Positions 1 through 8,715 of a DNA stretch of 52,241 bases are shown here, piece after piece. Where the stretch lies: positions 1 to 52,241 of the forward strand of contig NZ_VTHK01000056.1 of the NCBI RefSeq assembly GCF_009765355.1, in the 5' to 3' direction. Below the pieces are notes generated by a model. It saw nothing but the letters and a program-made list of their open reading frames with translations. It was not told where the DNA came from and did no database searches. Each line of letters opens with the position of its first letter. The stretch's first letter is position 1. This stretch comes from Amycolatopsis anabasis (GTDB lineage Bacteria > Actinomycetota > Actinomycetes > Mycobacteriales > Pseudonocardiaceae). The translations under genes and the position numbers were made by a program.

Positions 1-242
1 AGATGCCACACATTGTCCGCGGTCACCGCGAAGAACCACTCCCACATGTTCTGGTCCTGCGCGCTGTTGACCAGATAACCGCTGCCCAGGTTCACCCATT
101 GCCCGGCGAAGACGAGGAACGCGAGCAGCAGGTAGCCCAGCATGACCGCGGCGTCGACGCGCACCCGCGGCCACCAGGGCCGCCGGATCCGCACCGGCGT
201 CGTGGGCGAATCCAGCAACGCGGTTGCATCACCTTCGGTCAT
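1..242 (-). CDS. Membrane protein, N-terminal fragment (cut by window edge)
   Basis: The first 80 residues of a protein running off the left edge. After a Pro/Arg-rich cytosolic N-terminus (about residues 1-30) comes one clear hydrophobic segment (VMLGYLLLAFLVFAGQW), then a loop with QDQNMWEWFF. A DQ..WF pattern just after the first helix is common in large actinobacterial multi-pass membrane proteins, some of them GT-C-like, but the fragment is too short to assign a family. Its ATG (240-242) overlaps the serpin stop codon in an ATGA, so the two are probably translationally coupled. Confidence 0.6.
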   Translation of the reverse strand, partial: MTEGDATALLDSPTTPVRIRRPWWPRVRVDAAVMLGYLLLAFLVFAGQWVNLGSGYLVNSAQDQNMWEWFFAVTADNVWH

Positions 243-1357
243 GGCCGGACGACGCGGGCGAAGAAGTAAACCATGCCCGTCGTGGCGTGCCGCACGAGCA
301 GCAGGAACGGGCGATCCACTTCGACGGTGACCGGATCGGTGATCGGCATGGACACCAGGCGCATCATCGCGGCGGTCGCCGCGGCGCCCTCCAGGCCCTG
401 CTCGTCGATCCGCAGCACCGCCTGGTGCAGCACATCGGACACCACGATCCGCGGATCGTCGGTGAGACCGGCGAAATCGGCGGCGGTGGTGAACATGGTC
501 CGCACGCCCAGTTCCTTGAGCGCCGTCGTCAGCTCCGCGCGAACGTCCAGTTCGAACTTCGGCAACGCCAGGGTCACCATGGTGTCCTGCTTGGCGGACA
601 ACAACTCCGCCAGCACGGAATCGTCCAGAGTGGACTCCTGCTCGGCGAGGTCACCGTCCGGGAGCAGGATCGTGGCGCTCACCCCGCCGACCGCGGGCAG
701 TTCGACCAGTTGCCAGCCCGCGTGTGCCGCGTAGCCGAGCCGTTCCGCCTGGCGCATGGTCGGCACCTGCCGGGTTCCCCCGGGTGCGTGGAAGTCGGCG
801 AGTTCGGTTTCCGCCTCGGGGAACGGAAAGGCCCAGGCGACCTTCAGGTAGAGCGCGTTGACGATGCTCGCCACGGTGTCGGGATCCACCGTCCCCGGGG
901 GCAGCAGTTCCGGGATGAGGCCCCGGGTGGCCCGCTCGACGTCGGTGTTGATCACCCGCCGGGCGCCCTCGGGGTCGGCCACGAACGGCGCCGTGGCGAC
1001 CGTGCCGCCCGGCCAGGTCGCCAGTTCGTCCGGGAAGGCTTCGTTCAGCGGCAGGTCCGCCCACACCCAGAGGGTGTTCGACACGCCGAGCACCGGCGCC
1101 TCGCCGCCGGTGGGCTCCCCCAGCGCGGCCGCGTCGCGCAGCAGTTCGGCGTGTTTGGCGATATCCGGATCGCCTCCGGTGAGCAGGGCGACCACCTCGT
1201 CGGCGGCCGGGCCCCGGGCGGCCCGGCTGACCAGGCCGAGCGCGCTCGCGATCGAATACGGCGAGAAGCAGGAGTCCCCGCCGTGCGCCGCTAGTACGCG
1301 GTGCAGCGTGAAGCAGAAGTTCAGGTGCGCGCGTTCGGTTCCGGCAAGCTGAGACAC
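239..1357 (-). CDS. Serpin-family serine protease inhibitor
   Basis: A full-length serpin domain of 372 residues with no signal peptide, so probably cytoplasmic. The conserved NALYLKVAW strand is near the middle, the reactive-loop hinge (EQGLEGAAAT) is at about 319-328, and the C-terminal signature (DRPFLLLV, then MVYFFARV) is near 348-368. Small residues dominate the hinge, as needed for loop insertion, although P14 is Leu rather than the usual Thr/Ser. Counting 17 residues from the hinge Glu puts the scissile bond near Val335-Ser336, which would suit elastase-like proteases; this is an inference and could shift by a few residues because the loop is slightly long. It lies downstream of dgt with a 35-base gap. 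Confidence 0.93.
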   Translation of the reverse strand: MSQLAGTERAHLNFCFTLHRVLAAHGGDSCFSPYSIASALGLVSRAARGPAADEVVALLTGGDPDIAKHAELLRDAAALGEPTGGEAPVLGVSNTLWVWADLPLNEAFPDELATWPGGTVATAPFVADPEGARRVINTDVERATRGLIPELLPPGTVDPDTVASIVNALYLKVAWAFPFPEAETELADFHAPGGTRQVPTMRQAERLGYAAHAGWQLVELPAVGGVSATILLPDGDLAEQESTLDDSVLAELLSAKQDTMVTLALPKFELDVRAELTTALKELGVRTMFTTAADFAGLTDDPRIVVSDVLHQAVLRIDEQGLEGAAATAAMMRLVSMPITDPVTVEVDRPFLLLVRHATTGMVYFFARVVRP

Positions 1358-1392
1358 ACCGCGACGTTACCGGACGAGGTGTGATATCCGTT

Positions 1393-2670
1393 TCATCCGG
1401 GCCGCCCCAGATGCCACGAATGCCATGCCTGTGCCTGCGCGTCGGTCAGCGAGGCGACCTGGTCGATCACCACGCGCAGCCGGGCCGCGTCGTCCGGGGC
1501 GGCGTTCCAGGCCGGGTGGAACAGCGAATCCAGCGATTCCGGCGCCCGCCTGGCCAGCACCTCCACCAGTTCGGCGAGCATCTGCCGCTGCCCGTCCTGC
1601 ATGGCCAGCCGCCGGGGATCGCTCATCACGTACCGCAACGCGAGCGCCTTGAGCAGCGCCACCTCGGCGGCCACCTGCTCGGGCACCGCCAGCTCCGCCG
1701 CGTACCGGCACAGCGGGCCGTCCCCGTAGGCCTCCCGCGTGCCGGTGACCGCGGCCGCCGCGAACCGGCCGACCAGTTCGCTGGTGAGCCGTTTCAACGC
1801 CACCTGCGCGCCGAGCGTGTAGTCGTAACCGGGCCGGGCGAGCGCCGCGACCACCGGGAGCGCCAGCAGCTCCCGCGCCGCTCCCTCCACAGTGGACACC
1901 GGAAGCGGGGAGAAGTGCTTCGCGGCGAGTTCGGCCAGCGACGCCCGCTCCTGCGGATCGGCCAGCACGTGCAGCGAGATCCGGCCGGCGAGCACGCCGT
2001 CCTCCACGTCGTGCACCGAGTACGCCACGTCGTCCGACCAGTCCATGATCTGCGCCTCGAGGCAGGTCCGCCGGTCCGGCGCACCCGCGCGCAGCCAGGT
2101 GAACACCTCGAGGTCGTCGGCGTAGACCCCGTACTTCACCGCGTCCCGGCCGCTGCCCTTCGGCCACGGGTACTTCGTCGCGGCGTCCAGGCACGCCCTG
2201 GTCAGGTTCAGCCCGGCCGCGACGTCGCCGTCGGCGAGCACCTTGGGCTCCAGCCGGGTCAGGATGCGCAGCGTCTGCGCGTTGCCCTCGAAACCGCCGC
2301 ACGCCCGCGCGGCCCCGTTGAGCGCGGACTCCCCGTTGTGGCCGAACGGGGGGTGCCCGATGTCGTGCGCGAGCCCGGCGGTGTCGACCAGATCCGGATC
2401 GGCGCCCAGTTCCTCGGCGATGCCCCGGCCGATCTGCGCGACCTCGAGGGAATGGGTGAGCCGGGTCCGCGGGACACCGCTCACCTCGGCGCCCTCGCCC
2501 GGCCCGACCACCTGGGTCTTCCCGGCCAGGCGGCGCAGCGCGGCGGAATGCAGCACCCGCGCGCGGTCCCGCGCGAACGGGCTGCGGCCGTCGGCGCGGG
2601 AGCCCGGCAGCGCGGCGCCCTTCGACGGCTCGGCGAGCCTGCGCTCGCGATCGTGCTCGGTGTAGCTCAC
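1393..2670 (-). CDS. dgt: Deoxyguanosinetriphosphate triphosphohydrolase-like protein
   Basis: A 425-residue HD-superfamily dNTP triphosphohydrolase that converts dNTPs to deoxynucleosides and triphosphate. The HD metal site is visible as LTHS (His73), AHDIGHPPFGH (His102, Asp103) and WSDDVAY (Asp213/214). The N-terminus (RSPFARDRARVLHSAALRRL) is typical of the dGTPase type 2 subfamily of actinobacteria. It starts at an ATG 40 bases after the DUF218 gene and is followed by the serpin. It fits the M. tuberculosis Rv2344c position in the conserved gene order. Confidence 0.95.
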   Translation of the reverse strand: MSYTEHDRERRLAEPSKGAALPGSRADGRSPFARDRARVLHSAALRRLAGKTQVVGPGEGAEVSGVPRTRLTHSLEVAQIGRGIAEELGADPDLVDTAGLAHDIGHPPFGHNGESALNGAARACGGFEGNAQTLRILTRLEPKVLADGDVAAGLNLTRACLDAATKYPWPKGSGRDAVKYGVYADDLEVFTWLRAGAPDRRTCLEAQIMDWSDDVAYSVHDVEDGVLAGRISLHVLADPQERASLAELAAKHFSPLPVSTVEGAARELLALPVVAALARPGYDYTLGAQVALKRLTSELVGRFAAAAVTGTREAYGDGPLCRYAAELAVPEQVAAEVALLKALALRYVMSDPRRLAMQDGQRQMLAELVEVLARRAPESLDSLFHPAWNAAPDDAARLRVVIDQVASLTDAQAQAWHSWHLGRPG

Positions 2671-2709
2671 ACGATCAGCGTATGCGCTGGGACGGACAAT
2701 CTCCGCCGA

Positions 2710-3360
2710 TCAGCCGAGCCCGGTACCGCCGATGTCGTCGGCCGGGTTCTTCGAAAGCCGGTAGTACAGCAGCGCGCCGGTCTCCCGGAAGATGTACTTC
2801 GCCTGGGTCTCCCTGGTCTGCACGACCGGGCCCCGGTGCGTCGGCGAACCCCACGCGTCCAGGCCCTGGTCGTTGGCCATGGTGGTCGCCCGCAGCGAAT
2901 GCCACGGATCGCTGACGATCACCGCCGTGCGCCACCCGCGTTCGCGCACCGCCGCGGACACCGCCTTCAGCGTGCCCAGCGTGTCCCGGCCCTCGCCGAC
3001 CACGAACGTGTTCGCCTTCGGCACCCCGTGCTCGACCAGCCAGCGCGCCCCGGCGGCGCCCTCGGTGTAGGCGTCCCCGGCCTTGCTCCCGCCCGAGGTC
3101 ACCACGGTCTTCGCGACGCCGGAGTCGTAGAGCTGCTTGGCGTGTTTGAGCCGGGCTTCGAGGATCTCCGAGGGCCGCCCGTTGTACTGCGCCGCGCCGA
3201 GCACCACGATCACGTCCGCGGTGGTCCGGTCGTCCTCCCGGGCCACCTGCCACACGCGCGCCGCGGTTCCGCCGATGACCAGGATCAAGATCAACAGCGT
3301 GCCGAAGAGCGCGCGGCGCACCCAGCTGGCCGCGCCCGGTGTGGTGGCGGAAGTCTTCAT
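2710..3360 (-). CDS. DUF218 (YdcF/SanA-like) membrane-anchored protein
   Basis: 216 residues. One N-terminal membrane helix (about 16-36, LFGTLLILILVIGGTAARV) is followed by an extracytoplasmic DUF218 domain starting at ADVIVVLGAAQYNG, with the family motifs SGG, EG.DT..T and VVSDPWHSLR. SanA/YdcF relatives are linked to envelope integrity and vancomycin sensitivity in enterobacteria, but the reaction is not established. It follows the response regulator gene by 46 bases and may be read through from the exporter operon. Confidence 0.85.
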   Translation of the reverse strand: MKTSATTPGAASWVRRALFGTLLILILVIGGTAARVWQVAREDDRTTADVIVVLGAAQYNGRPSEILEARLKHAKQLYDSGVAKTVVTSGGSKAGDAYTEGAAGARWLVEHGVPKANTFVVGEGRDTLGTLKAVSAAVRERGWRTAVIVSDPWHSLRATTMANDQGLDAWGSPTHRGPVVQTRETQAKYIFRETGALLYYRLSKNPADDIGGTGLG

Positions 3361-3406
3361 CGCGGCTATCTTTGCATTCGGCGTCCCGGCGACCGCCGTG
3401 GTACCC

Positions 3407-4012
3407 CTAGAGCCAGCCGCGCTCCTCGGTCAGCCGGATGGCCTCGGCGCGGGTCCGGGAGCCGGTCTTGCCGATCGCGGCGGACAGGTGGTTGCGGACC
3501 GTGCCCTCGGACAGGTGCAGCCGCTTGGCCACGTCGGCGACCGTGCCGCCGTCGCGCGCGGCCTCCAGCACCTGCCGTTCCCGCTCGGTGAGCGGGCTGG
3601 TCCCGGTGGCCAGCGACTCCGCCGCGAGCGCCGGATCGACCACGCGGAGTCCGTTGTGGACCCTGCGGACGGCGTCCACGAGCTGCTCCGGCGGGGAGTC
3701 CTTCACCACGAACCCGGCCGCCCCGGCGGCCATCGCGCGGGCCAGGTAACCCGGCCGCCCGAACGTGGTGCACACGATGATCCGGCAGGCGGGCAGATCG
3801 GCGTGCAACTCGGCCGCGGCCGTCAGTCCGTCCTTGCCGGGCATCTGCACGTCCAGCAGGGCGACGTCCGGCTGGACGCGCCGGGCCTCGGGGACCACGT
3901 CGTCGCCGGAACCGACCTGCGCCACCACCTCGATGTCGGACTCCAGGTCGAGCACGGTGGCCAGCGCACCGCGCACCATCGCCTGATCGTCGGCGAGCAG
4001 CACCTTGATCAT
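3407..4012 (-). CDS. NarL/LuxR-family response regulator, DesR-like
   Basis: 201 residues. The receiver domain (1-120) has DD at 8-9, the phosphoacceptor Asp54 in ALLDVQMPG and the conserved Lys in VKDSPP. The C-terminal LuxR helix-turn-helix is at about 138-195 (LTERERQVL, VADVAKRLHLSEGTVRNHLS). The length and short linker match DesR/LiaR-type regulators of ABC exporters. Its ATG overlaps the kinase stop in an ATGA (4009-4012), so kinase and regulator are one cognate pair. The dyad at 6947-6958 is the obvious candidate binding site. Confidence 0.95.
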   Translation of the reverse strand: MIKVLLADDQAMVRGALATVLDLESDIEVVAQVGSGDDVVPEARRVQPDVALLDVQMPGKDGLTAAAELHADLPACRIIVCTTFGRPGYLARAMAAGAAGFVVKDSPPEQLVDAVRRVHNGLRVVDPALAAESLATGTSPLTERERQVLEAARDGGTVADVAKRLHLSEGTVRNHLSAAIGKTGSRTRAEAIRLTEERGWL

Positions 4013-5184
4013 GCGGGCGCACCCGAGATCTCGGCGGGACGCTCGGTCACCTCGGCCCGGACCAGGAGCCCGCCACCGGGACGCGGTTCGGCGGTGAGCG
4101 TGCCGCCGACCTGATCCAGCCGCTCGCGCAGCCCGCGCAGACCGTTCCCCGCGGTGACCGGCGCGGTGGCCGAACCGTTGTCCTCGATCTCCATCCAGTT
4201 CCTCCCGAAGCGGACCTTCACCTGCCCGGCGCCGGAGTGCCGGAGCACGTTGGTGACCGCCTCCCGCAATACGTAACCGAACACCCCCTGCAACTCGGGC
4301 CGCACGTTGTCGACCGCATGCGGCAGGTCGGCGCCGATCTCCGCGGCCCGCAGCGCGGCCCGCGCCCCGACCAGCTCGCCGGACAGCGACACCTCGCGAT
4401 ATTCGGACACGGTCGCCCGCACGTCGGACAGCGCGCTGCGAGCGAGGCCCTCCAGTTCGCGCAGCTCGGCGATCGCCCGGCCCTGGTCACCCGAGGTCTC
4501 CAGCACCCGGCGGGTGACCCCGGCCTTCACGGTGATCGTGGTCAGGCTGTGCCCGAGGATGTCGTGCAGGTCCCGGGCGAGCCGTTCGCGTTCGGCGGTC
4601 GCGGCGAGCGTGCCGATCTCCTCGTTGGCCGCCCGGAGGCCGCGGACCGCGCGGATCAACCGGCCCATGAAGAACATCGCGGAGCTGATCCCGAACACCG
4701 TGCCGACCTCACCGAGATCCCAGCGCAGCCAGTCGGGAGCCAGCAGCGCCAGCACCGCCGCGGCGGAGAGTGAGGCGCCGTTGAGGACCAGGACCCAGCC
4801 CGGTGGCAGTCCCATCGAGATGACCACGATCGCGTAGAGCAGCACGTACATCGTCTCGAACCCGATCACCGCGATCAGCGCCCAGCCCAGCAGTATCATG
4901 CCGACGCAGAAGAGCACCCGCACCCTGATGGTCCGCTTCCCCAGGACCACCGGGTAAGTCAGGAAACAGGCGGTGAACACGGCCAGCACGGCCAGCGCCA
5001 GCACCCGCCACACGAGCGGCGCCTCGTCGCGCAACGCGTGCCGGACCAGGGGCACGATGATCGGAAGCATGATCACCGTACCGACCACCGCCCAGCGGAC
5101 CGGGGACCGGGCCGGGCCGGACGGTTCGGCGGAGGTGTCGTCGCTCCACCAGGCACCCTTGTCGATCAGCCGCTCTCCGTCCAC
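4009..5184 (-). CDS. Sensor histidine kinase, HisKA_3 (DesK-like)
   Basis: 391 residues, GTG start. About five membrane helices fill residues 30-150 with very short loops, followed by a dimerisation helix whose phosphoacceptor is His207 in RDLHDILGHSL. The C-terminal HATPase_c domain has the N box (REAVTNVLRHS) and G boxes (EDNGS, NGLRGLRERL). Kinases with so little extracellular sequence usually sense membrane state or act with the adjacent transporter. It follows the permease gene by 23 bases and overlaps the regulator by 4. Confidence 0.95.
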   Translation of the reverse strand: MDGERLIDKGAWWSDDTSAEPSGPARSPVRWAVVGTVIMLPIIVPLVRHALRDEAPLVWRVLALAVLAVFTACFLTYPVVLGKRTIRVRVLFCVGMILLGWALIAVIGFETMYVLLYAIVVISMGLPPGWVLVLNGASLSAAAVLALLAPDWLRWDLGEVGTVFGISSAMFFMGRLIRAVRGLRAANEEIGTLAATAERERLARDLHDILGHSLTTITVKAGVTRRVLETSGDQGRAIAELRELEGLARSALSDVRATVSEYREVSLSGELVGARAALRAAEIGADLPHAVDNVRPELQGVFGYVLREAVTNVLRHSGAGQVKVRFGRNWMEIEDNGSATAPVTAGNGLRGLRERLDQVGGTLTAEPRPGGGLLVRAEVTERPAEISGAPA

Positions 5185-5207
5185 TTGAGACCTTCCTGCC
5201 CGCGCGC

Positions 5208-5948
5208 TCAGACCCGCGCGCTGTCCTTACGGTAACGCCTGATCACCAGCGCCCCGAGCACCACGGTCCACGCGCCGAGCACCGCCACCGCGGACCCGAA
5301 ACTGACCGACTGGTCGGTGGTGAGCGCGCCCCGGCCCAGCTGGGTGAGCCAGTAGCTCGGCAGGAGCTGGGAGATGTCGTGCATCCAGCTCGGCATGCCG
5401 TCGATCGGGATCCACAGGCCGCCGAGGAAGCCCATGCCCATCATCACCAGCATGTTCACCGGCTGCATCGAATCCGGGGTGCCGAACTGGCCGAGCAGCA
5501 GGCCCAGCAGCACGAACGGGATCGCGCCGAGCCAGCTGCCGAGGATGATCCGCACCCAGCTGGACGCGTCCAGGTGCACGTTCATCACCACCACGCCGAC
5601 CAGCGGCACCACGAGCAGCGCGGGCAGCCCGACCAGCATCCCGGAGATCGCCTTGCCGCCGAGGTAACCGGCGCCGGACAGCGGGGTGAGCCGGAGCTGG
5701 CGCTGCCAGCCGCTCGCGCGTTCGATCGCCAGTTTCGCGCCGTTCGACATCGCCCCGGCGAGGACGCCGAACGCCATCATGTTCACCATCAGGATCGGCA
5801 CGATGACCGCGTAGCCCGGATCCGTCGACTTGACGAACACGTTGGCCTGCAACAGGAACATCAGGACCGGGAAGGCGACCCCGAAGAACACGAACCGCAC
5901 GGAGCGGAAGGTCCGCCGGATCTCCATGCCCAGGTAGCTGAAACTCAT
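5208..5948 (-). CDS. ABC-2 type exporter permease (DrrB-like)
   Basis: 246 residues with six predicted membrane helices and the ABC-2 layout: a short amphipathic N-terminus (EIRRTFRSVRFVFF), then paired helices with a Gly/Pro-rich segment near residue 180 (GMGFLGGLWIPIDGMP). It forms the membrane half of an exporter with the ATPase encoded just upstream; the reading frames overlap in ATGA at 5945-5948. The substrate is unknown; the linked DesK/DesR-type system suggests a membrane-active drug, peptide or lipid. Confidence 0.92.
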   Translation of the reverse strand: MSFSYLGMEIRRTFRSVRFVFFGVAFPVLMFLLQANVFVKSTDPGYAVIVPILMVNMMAFGVLAGAMSNGAKLAIERASGWQRQLRLTPLSGAGYLGGKAISGMLVGLPALLVVPLVGVVVMNVHLDASSWVRIILGSWLGAIPFVLLGLLLGQFGTPDSMQPVNMLVMMGMGFLGGLWIPIDGMPSWMHDISQLLPSYWLTQLGRGALTTDQSVSFGSAVAVLGAWTVVLGALVIRRYRKDSARV

Positions 5949-6886
5949 CGCGAGGTCTCCTCGGAAGTCAGGGAAAGGAAAGCGCCTTCGAGGCCGATGG
6001 CGGTGATCTCGATGTCGTGCGCGGCGGGGAACCGGGTGAGCAGCGCGCGCAGCGTCGCGTCGGAGTCCGGGCTGGAGATCGCGACCCGGTCACCGCGGAG
6101 TTCGAACTCGGTCACCGCGGGCAGGCCGCCGAGCGCGGCTTCGGTGACCCCGGGCACGACCGCCCGGAGCGTGCGGCCCCCGGCCAGGGCGCGGACCTGG
6201 GCGACCGAACCGTCGGCCACGATCCGGCCGGAGCGCATGAGCACCACCCGGTCGGCGAACTCCTCGGCCTCCTCCAGGTAGTGCGTGGCGAAGAGCACGG
6301 TCCGGCCGGAGTTGGTGAACTCGTACATCGACTTCCAGAACTCGCGCCGGGTGCCGACGTCCATCGCCGCGGTGGGCTCGTCGAGGACGAGCACGTCCGG
6401 ATCGCTGACCAGCGCCACGGCGAACCGCACGCGCTGCTTCTGGCCCCCGGAAAGCTTGGTGCTGCGGCGGTTCGCGAGTTCCTCGACGCCCGCCCGGCGC
6501 AGCGCCTCGCCGACCGGCATCGGCGCCCGGTGGAGCGAGGCGACCATGCGGACCATCTCGCCCACGGTGAGGTCGTCCAGCAGCGCGGCGCCCTGCAGCA
6601 TCGCGCCGATGGCGCCCTGGCCCACCGCTTCGGCGGGGGTCGCGCCGAAGACGGTCACCTCGCCCTCGTCCGGTTCGCTCAGCCCGAGCAGCATGTCGAC
6701 CGTGGTCGACTTGCCCGCGCCGTTCGGTCCGAGGAGGGCGACCACCTCGCCGGGCGCGATGGTCAGATCGATGCCGTCGACCGCGCGGACCTCACCGTAG
6801 TGCTTGCGCAGCCCGGAAAGCCGGACGGCGGCCCCGGCGGCGACGGCCGACCGTCCCGCCCGGCTGGAAATCCCTGTCGTGTCCAT
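5945..6886 (-). CDS. ABC exporter ATP-binding protein (DrrA-like)
   Basis: 313 residues from the ATG at 6884-6886. The nucleotide-binding domain has Walker A (GPNGAGKST), Q loop, signature LSGGQKQR, Walker B (VLVLDEPTAAMD) and the switch His in ATHYLEE. The last 80 residues form the small C-terminal domain usual in DrrA-type ATPases. An upstream in-frame TTG at 6952 exists, but it would place the operator dyad inside the gene, so I prefer the ATG, although its ribosome-binding site (GGTGG) is weak. First gene of the exporter/two-component operon. Confidence 0.93.
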   Translation of the reverse strand: MDTTGISSRAGRSAVAAGAAVRLSGLRKHYGEVRAVDGIDLTIAPGEVVALLGPNGAGKSTTVDMLLGLSEPDEGEVTVFGATPAEAVGQGAIGAMLQGAALLDDLTVGEMVRMVASLHRAPMPVGEALRRAGVEELANRRSTKLSGGQKQRVRFAVALVSDPDVLVLDEPTAAMDVGTRREFWKSMYEFTNSGRTVLFATHYLEEAEEFADRVVLMRSGRIVADGSVAQVRALAGGRTLRAVVPGVTEAALGGLPAVTEFELRGDRVAISSPDSDATLRALLTRFPAAHDIEITAIGLEGAFLSLTSEETSR

Positions 6887-6946
6887 GCCACCGAGCTTCG
6901 CCCGCGGCGCCGCCCGGCCCCTGGGCCTCCCGTCACGACCTCCCCA

Positions 6947-6958
6947 TGACAAGTGTCA
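6947..6958. promoter_or_regulatory. Perfect dyad TGACA-AG-TGTCA ahead of the ABC exporter operon
   Basis: A perfect 5+2+5 inverted repeat located 60 bases upstream of the exporter ATPase start and overlapping the stop codon of the aldo/keto reductase gene. TGACA-N2-TGTCA dyads resemble the binding sites known for DesR-type NarL-family regulators, and such a regulator is encoded in the same operon. Autoregulation is an inference. Confidence 0.6.
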
Positions 6959-7957
6959 CGGCCGTGCGTCCACTTTGGTCGCGGCGTCGCCGAACACGAA
7001 CGGACTGGGCTCGCATTCGGCGATGAAGTCGCCCGGGAACCCGAGCTGGAACTCCACCGCGGCCTCCAGCCGCCCGATCGCGTCCTCGGGCAGGGCGAGT
7101 TCGAGCGCACCCAGGTTCTCGGTGAGCTGCTCCGCCCTGCTCACGCCGACGAGCGGGAGCACCGCCGCGGACCTGCTGCGGGTCCACGCGAGCGCCACCT
7201 GCGCGGGGGTCGCCCCCAGTTCCTCGGCGACCGCCCGGACGGCGGCGGCGGCCGCGCGGTCCCGTGGCGTGAGCGCCTCCGGATCGACCCGGGCGGACCG
7301 CCGCGAACCCGGGGGCGCGTCGGCGGCGCCGGAGAGCACCCCGGCCGCGAGCGGCGCCCAGGCCGCCACGCTCATCCCGAACGCCTCGGCCATCGGCAGC
7401 AGTTCCCGTTCGATGTCCCGGTTCAGCAGGTTGTAGGGCACCTGCAGCCCGGCGAACGGCGTCCAGTCGCGCCACTGCGCGAGCGTGTTCGCGCGTGCGA
7501 CGATCCAGGCTGGTGCGTCGGAAACACCGGCGTAGAGGATCTTTCCCGCGCGCACGGCGTCGTCCAGCGCGCGCATGGTCTCCTCGATCGGGGTGTGCCG
7601 GTCCCAGACGTGCACCCAGTAGATGTCGAGGTAGTCGGTGCGCAACCGGCGCAGGCTCTGCTCCAGCGACAGCACGAGGTTCTTGCGGTGGTTGCCCGCG
7701 GCGTTGGGATCACCGGCGTCACGCGACAACGTGTACTTCGTACCGAGCACGAAGCGATCGCGCCGCTCGAGGATCGAGCCGAGCAGGTTTTCCCCGTCGC
7801 CGTAGGCCGAGGCGGTGTCCAGGACGTTGCCGCCCGCGTCGGCGTAGGCGTCCACGATCCGCCGGGCCTCGCGCGGGTCGTCGAAGCCCATGGTGCCCAG
7901 GAGGAGTTCCGAGACGCGCAGCCCGGTCTGGCCGAAAAGCCGGTATCGCATGGTCAT
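6956..7957 (-). CDS. Aldo/keto reductase
   Basis: 333 residues counted from MTMRYRLFG; a GTG six codons earlier (7975) is also possible. The TIM-barrel AKR tetrad is present: Asp47 (NVLDTASAYG), Tyr52, Lys74 (LGTKYT) and His116 (IYWVHVWD). It is an NADPH-dependent carbonyl reductase of the YajO/Tas-like group by length and by the LRVSELLLGTMGF start; the substrate cannot be told. It is immediately upstream of the exporter operon but separated from it by the dyad at 6947-6958. Confidence 0.92.
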   Translation of the reverse strand: MTMRYRLFGQTGLRVSELLLGTMGFDDPREARRIVDAYADAGGNVLDTASAYGDGENLLGSILERRDRFVLGTKYTLSRDAGDPNAAGNHRKNLVLSLEQSLRRLRTDYLDIYWVHVWDRHTPIEETMRALDDAVRAGKILYAGVSDAPAWIVARANTLAQWRDWTPFAGLQVPYNLLNRDIERELLPMAEAFGMSVAAWAPLAAGVLSGAADAPPGSRRSARVDPEALTPRDRAAAAAVRAVAEELGATPAQVALAWTRSRSAAVLPLVGVSRAEQLTENLGALELALPEDAIGRLEAAVEFQLGFPGDFIAECEPSPFVFGDAATKVDARP

Positions 7958-8085
7958 GCCCACAGCCTGGAGCACCCGGCCCGCCGGAGGAAGGCCGGGG
8001 CAGGGCCACCCTGAGCGGCGGATTTTGTCGGTGGGGTGGCCTAGCGTGGTCCGAAACCACGATCCACACGCAACTGGGAGGCACC

Positions 8086-8637
8086 ATGACCACGCTCGTC
8101 AACCGGCCGAACACCGCCCTGCTCGTCATCGACGTGCAGAACGGCGTCGTGGCGAATGCGCACGACCGGGACAACGTCGTCGCCACCATCGGCGCCCTGG
8201 TCGACAAGGCGCGCGCCGCGAACGTCGAGGTCGTCTGGGTCCAGCACAACAGCGACGAACTGCCCCGGGACAGCGCGAGCTGGCAGTACGTGCCCGAGCT
8301 CGTGCGGCGCGATTCCGAGCCGCTGGTGCAGAAGGCGTTCGGCGATTCCTTCGAAGACACCGACCTGGAGCCGGTGCTCGCCGCGCGCGGCGTCGGCCGG
8401 CTCCTCGTCACGGGCGCGCAGACCGACGGATGCATCCGCTCGACCCTGCACGGCGCGATCACCCGCGGCTACGACGCGACGCTGGTCGGCGACGCGCACA
8501 CGACGGAGGACCTCTCCCCGTACGGCGCGCCGTCACCGGACCAGGTCATCGCCCACACGAACCTGTACTGGCAGTTCCACACGGCTCCGGGCCGGACCGC
8601 GGGCACGGTCAAGGCCGCCGACGTCGACTTCGCTTGA
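8086..8637 (+). CDS. Cysteine hydrolase, isochorismatase family
   Basis: 183 residues; ATG preceded by GGGAGG at 8076-8081. The isochorismatase fold carries the catalytic triad Asp16 (LLVIDVQNG), Lys83 (VQKAFGDSF) and Cys116 (TGAQTDGCIRST). A nucleophilic Cys makes it a cysteine hydrolase (nicotinamidase or ureido/amide hydrolase type) rather than a true isochorismatase. It is transcribed divergently from the aldo/keto reductase; the substrate is not evident from the neighbours. Confidence 0.92.
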   Translation: MTTLVNRPNTALLVIDVQNGVVANAHDRDNVVATIGALVDKARAANVEVVWVQHNSDELPRDSASWQYVPELVRRDSEPLVQKAFGDSFEDTDLEPVLAARGVGRLLVTGAQTDGCIRSTLHGAITRGYDATLVGDAHTTEDLSPYGAPSPDQVIAHTNLYWQFHTAPGRTAGTVKAADVDFA

Positions 8638-8646
8638 CGAACACTA

Positions 8647-8662
8647 TCGAACATACGTGCGA
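8647..8662. promoter_or_regulatory. LexA (SOS) box, one mismatch
   Basis: TCGAAC-ATAC-GTGCGA. The actinobacterial SOS box is the dyad TCGAAC-N4-GTTCGA; this site departs from it at one position only (G for T in the right arm). It lies 54 bases ahead of the unknown gene at 8716, where a promoter would be expected, and downstream of the cysteine hydrolase stop codon. Confidence 0.65.
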
Positions 8663-8715
8663 ATCGGAGTAAGCTAACAGGCGAACAGAGCGGCTGACGA
8701 CGTGAGGACACTCCC

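Noticed and set aside
6887..6952. Longer ABC ATPase start at TTG 6952
   Set aside because: It would put the operator-like dyad inside the coding region and adds an Arg/Gly-rich stretch not usual for DrrA-type proteins.
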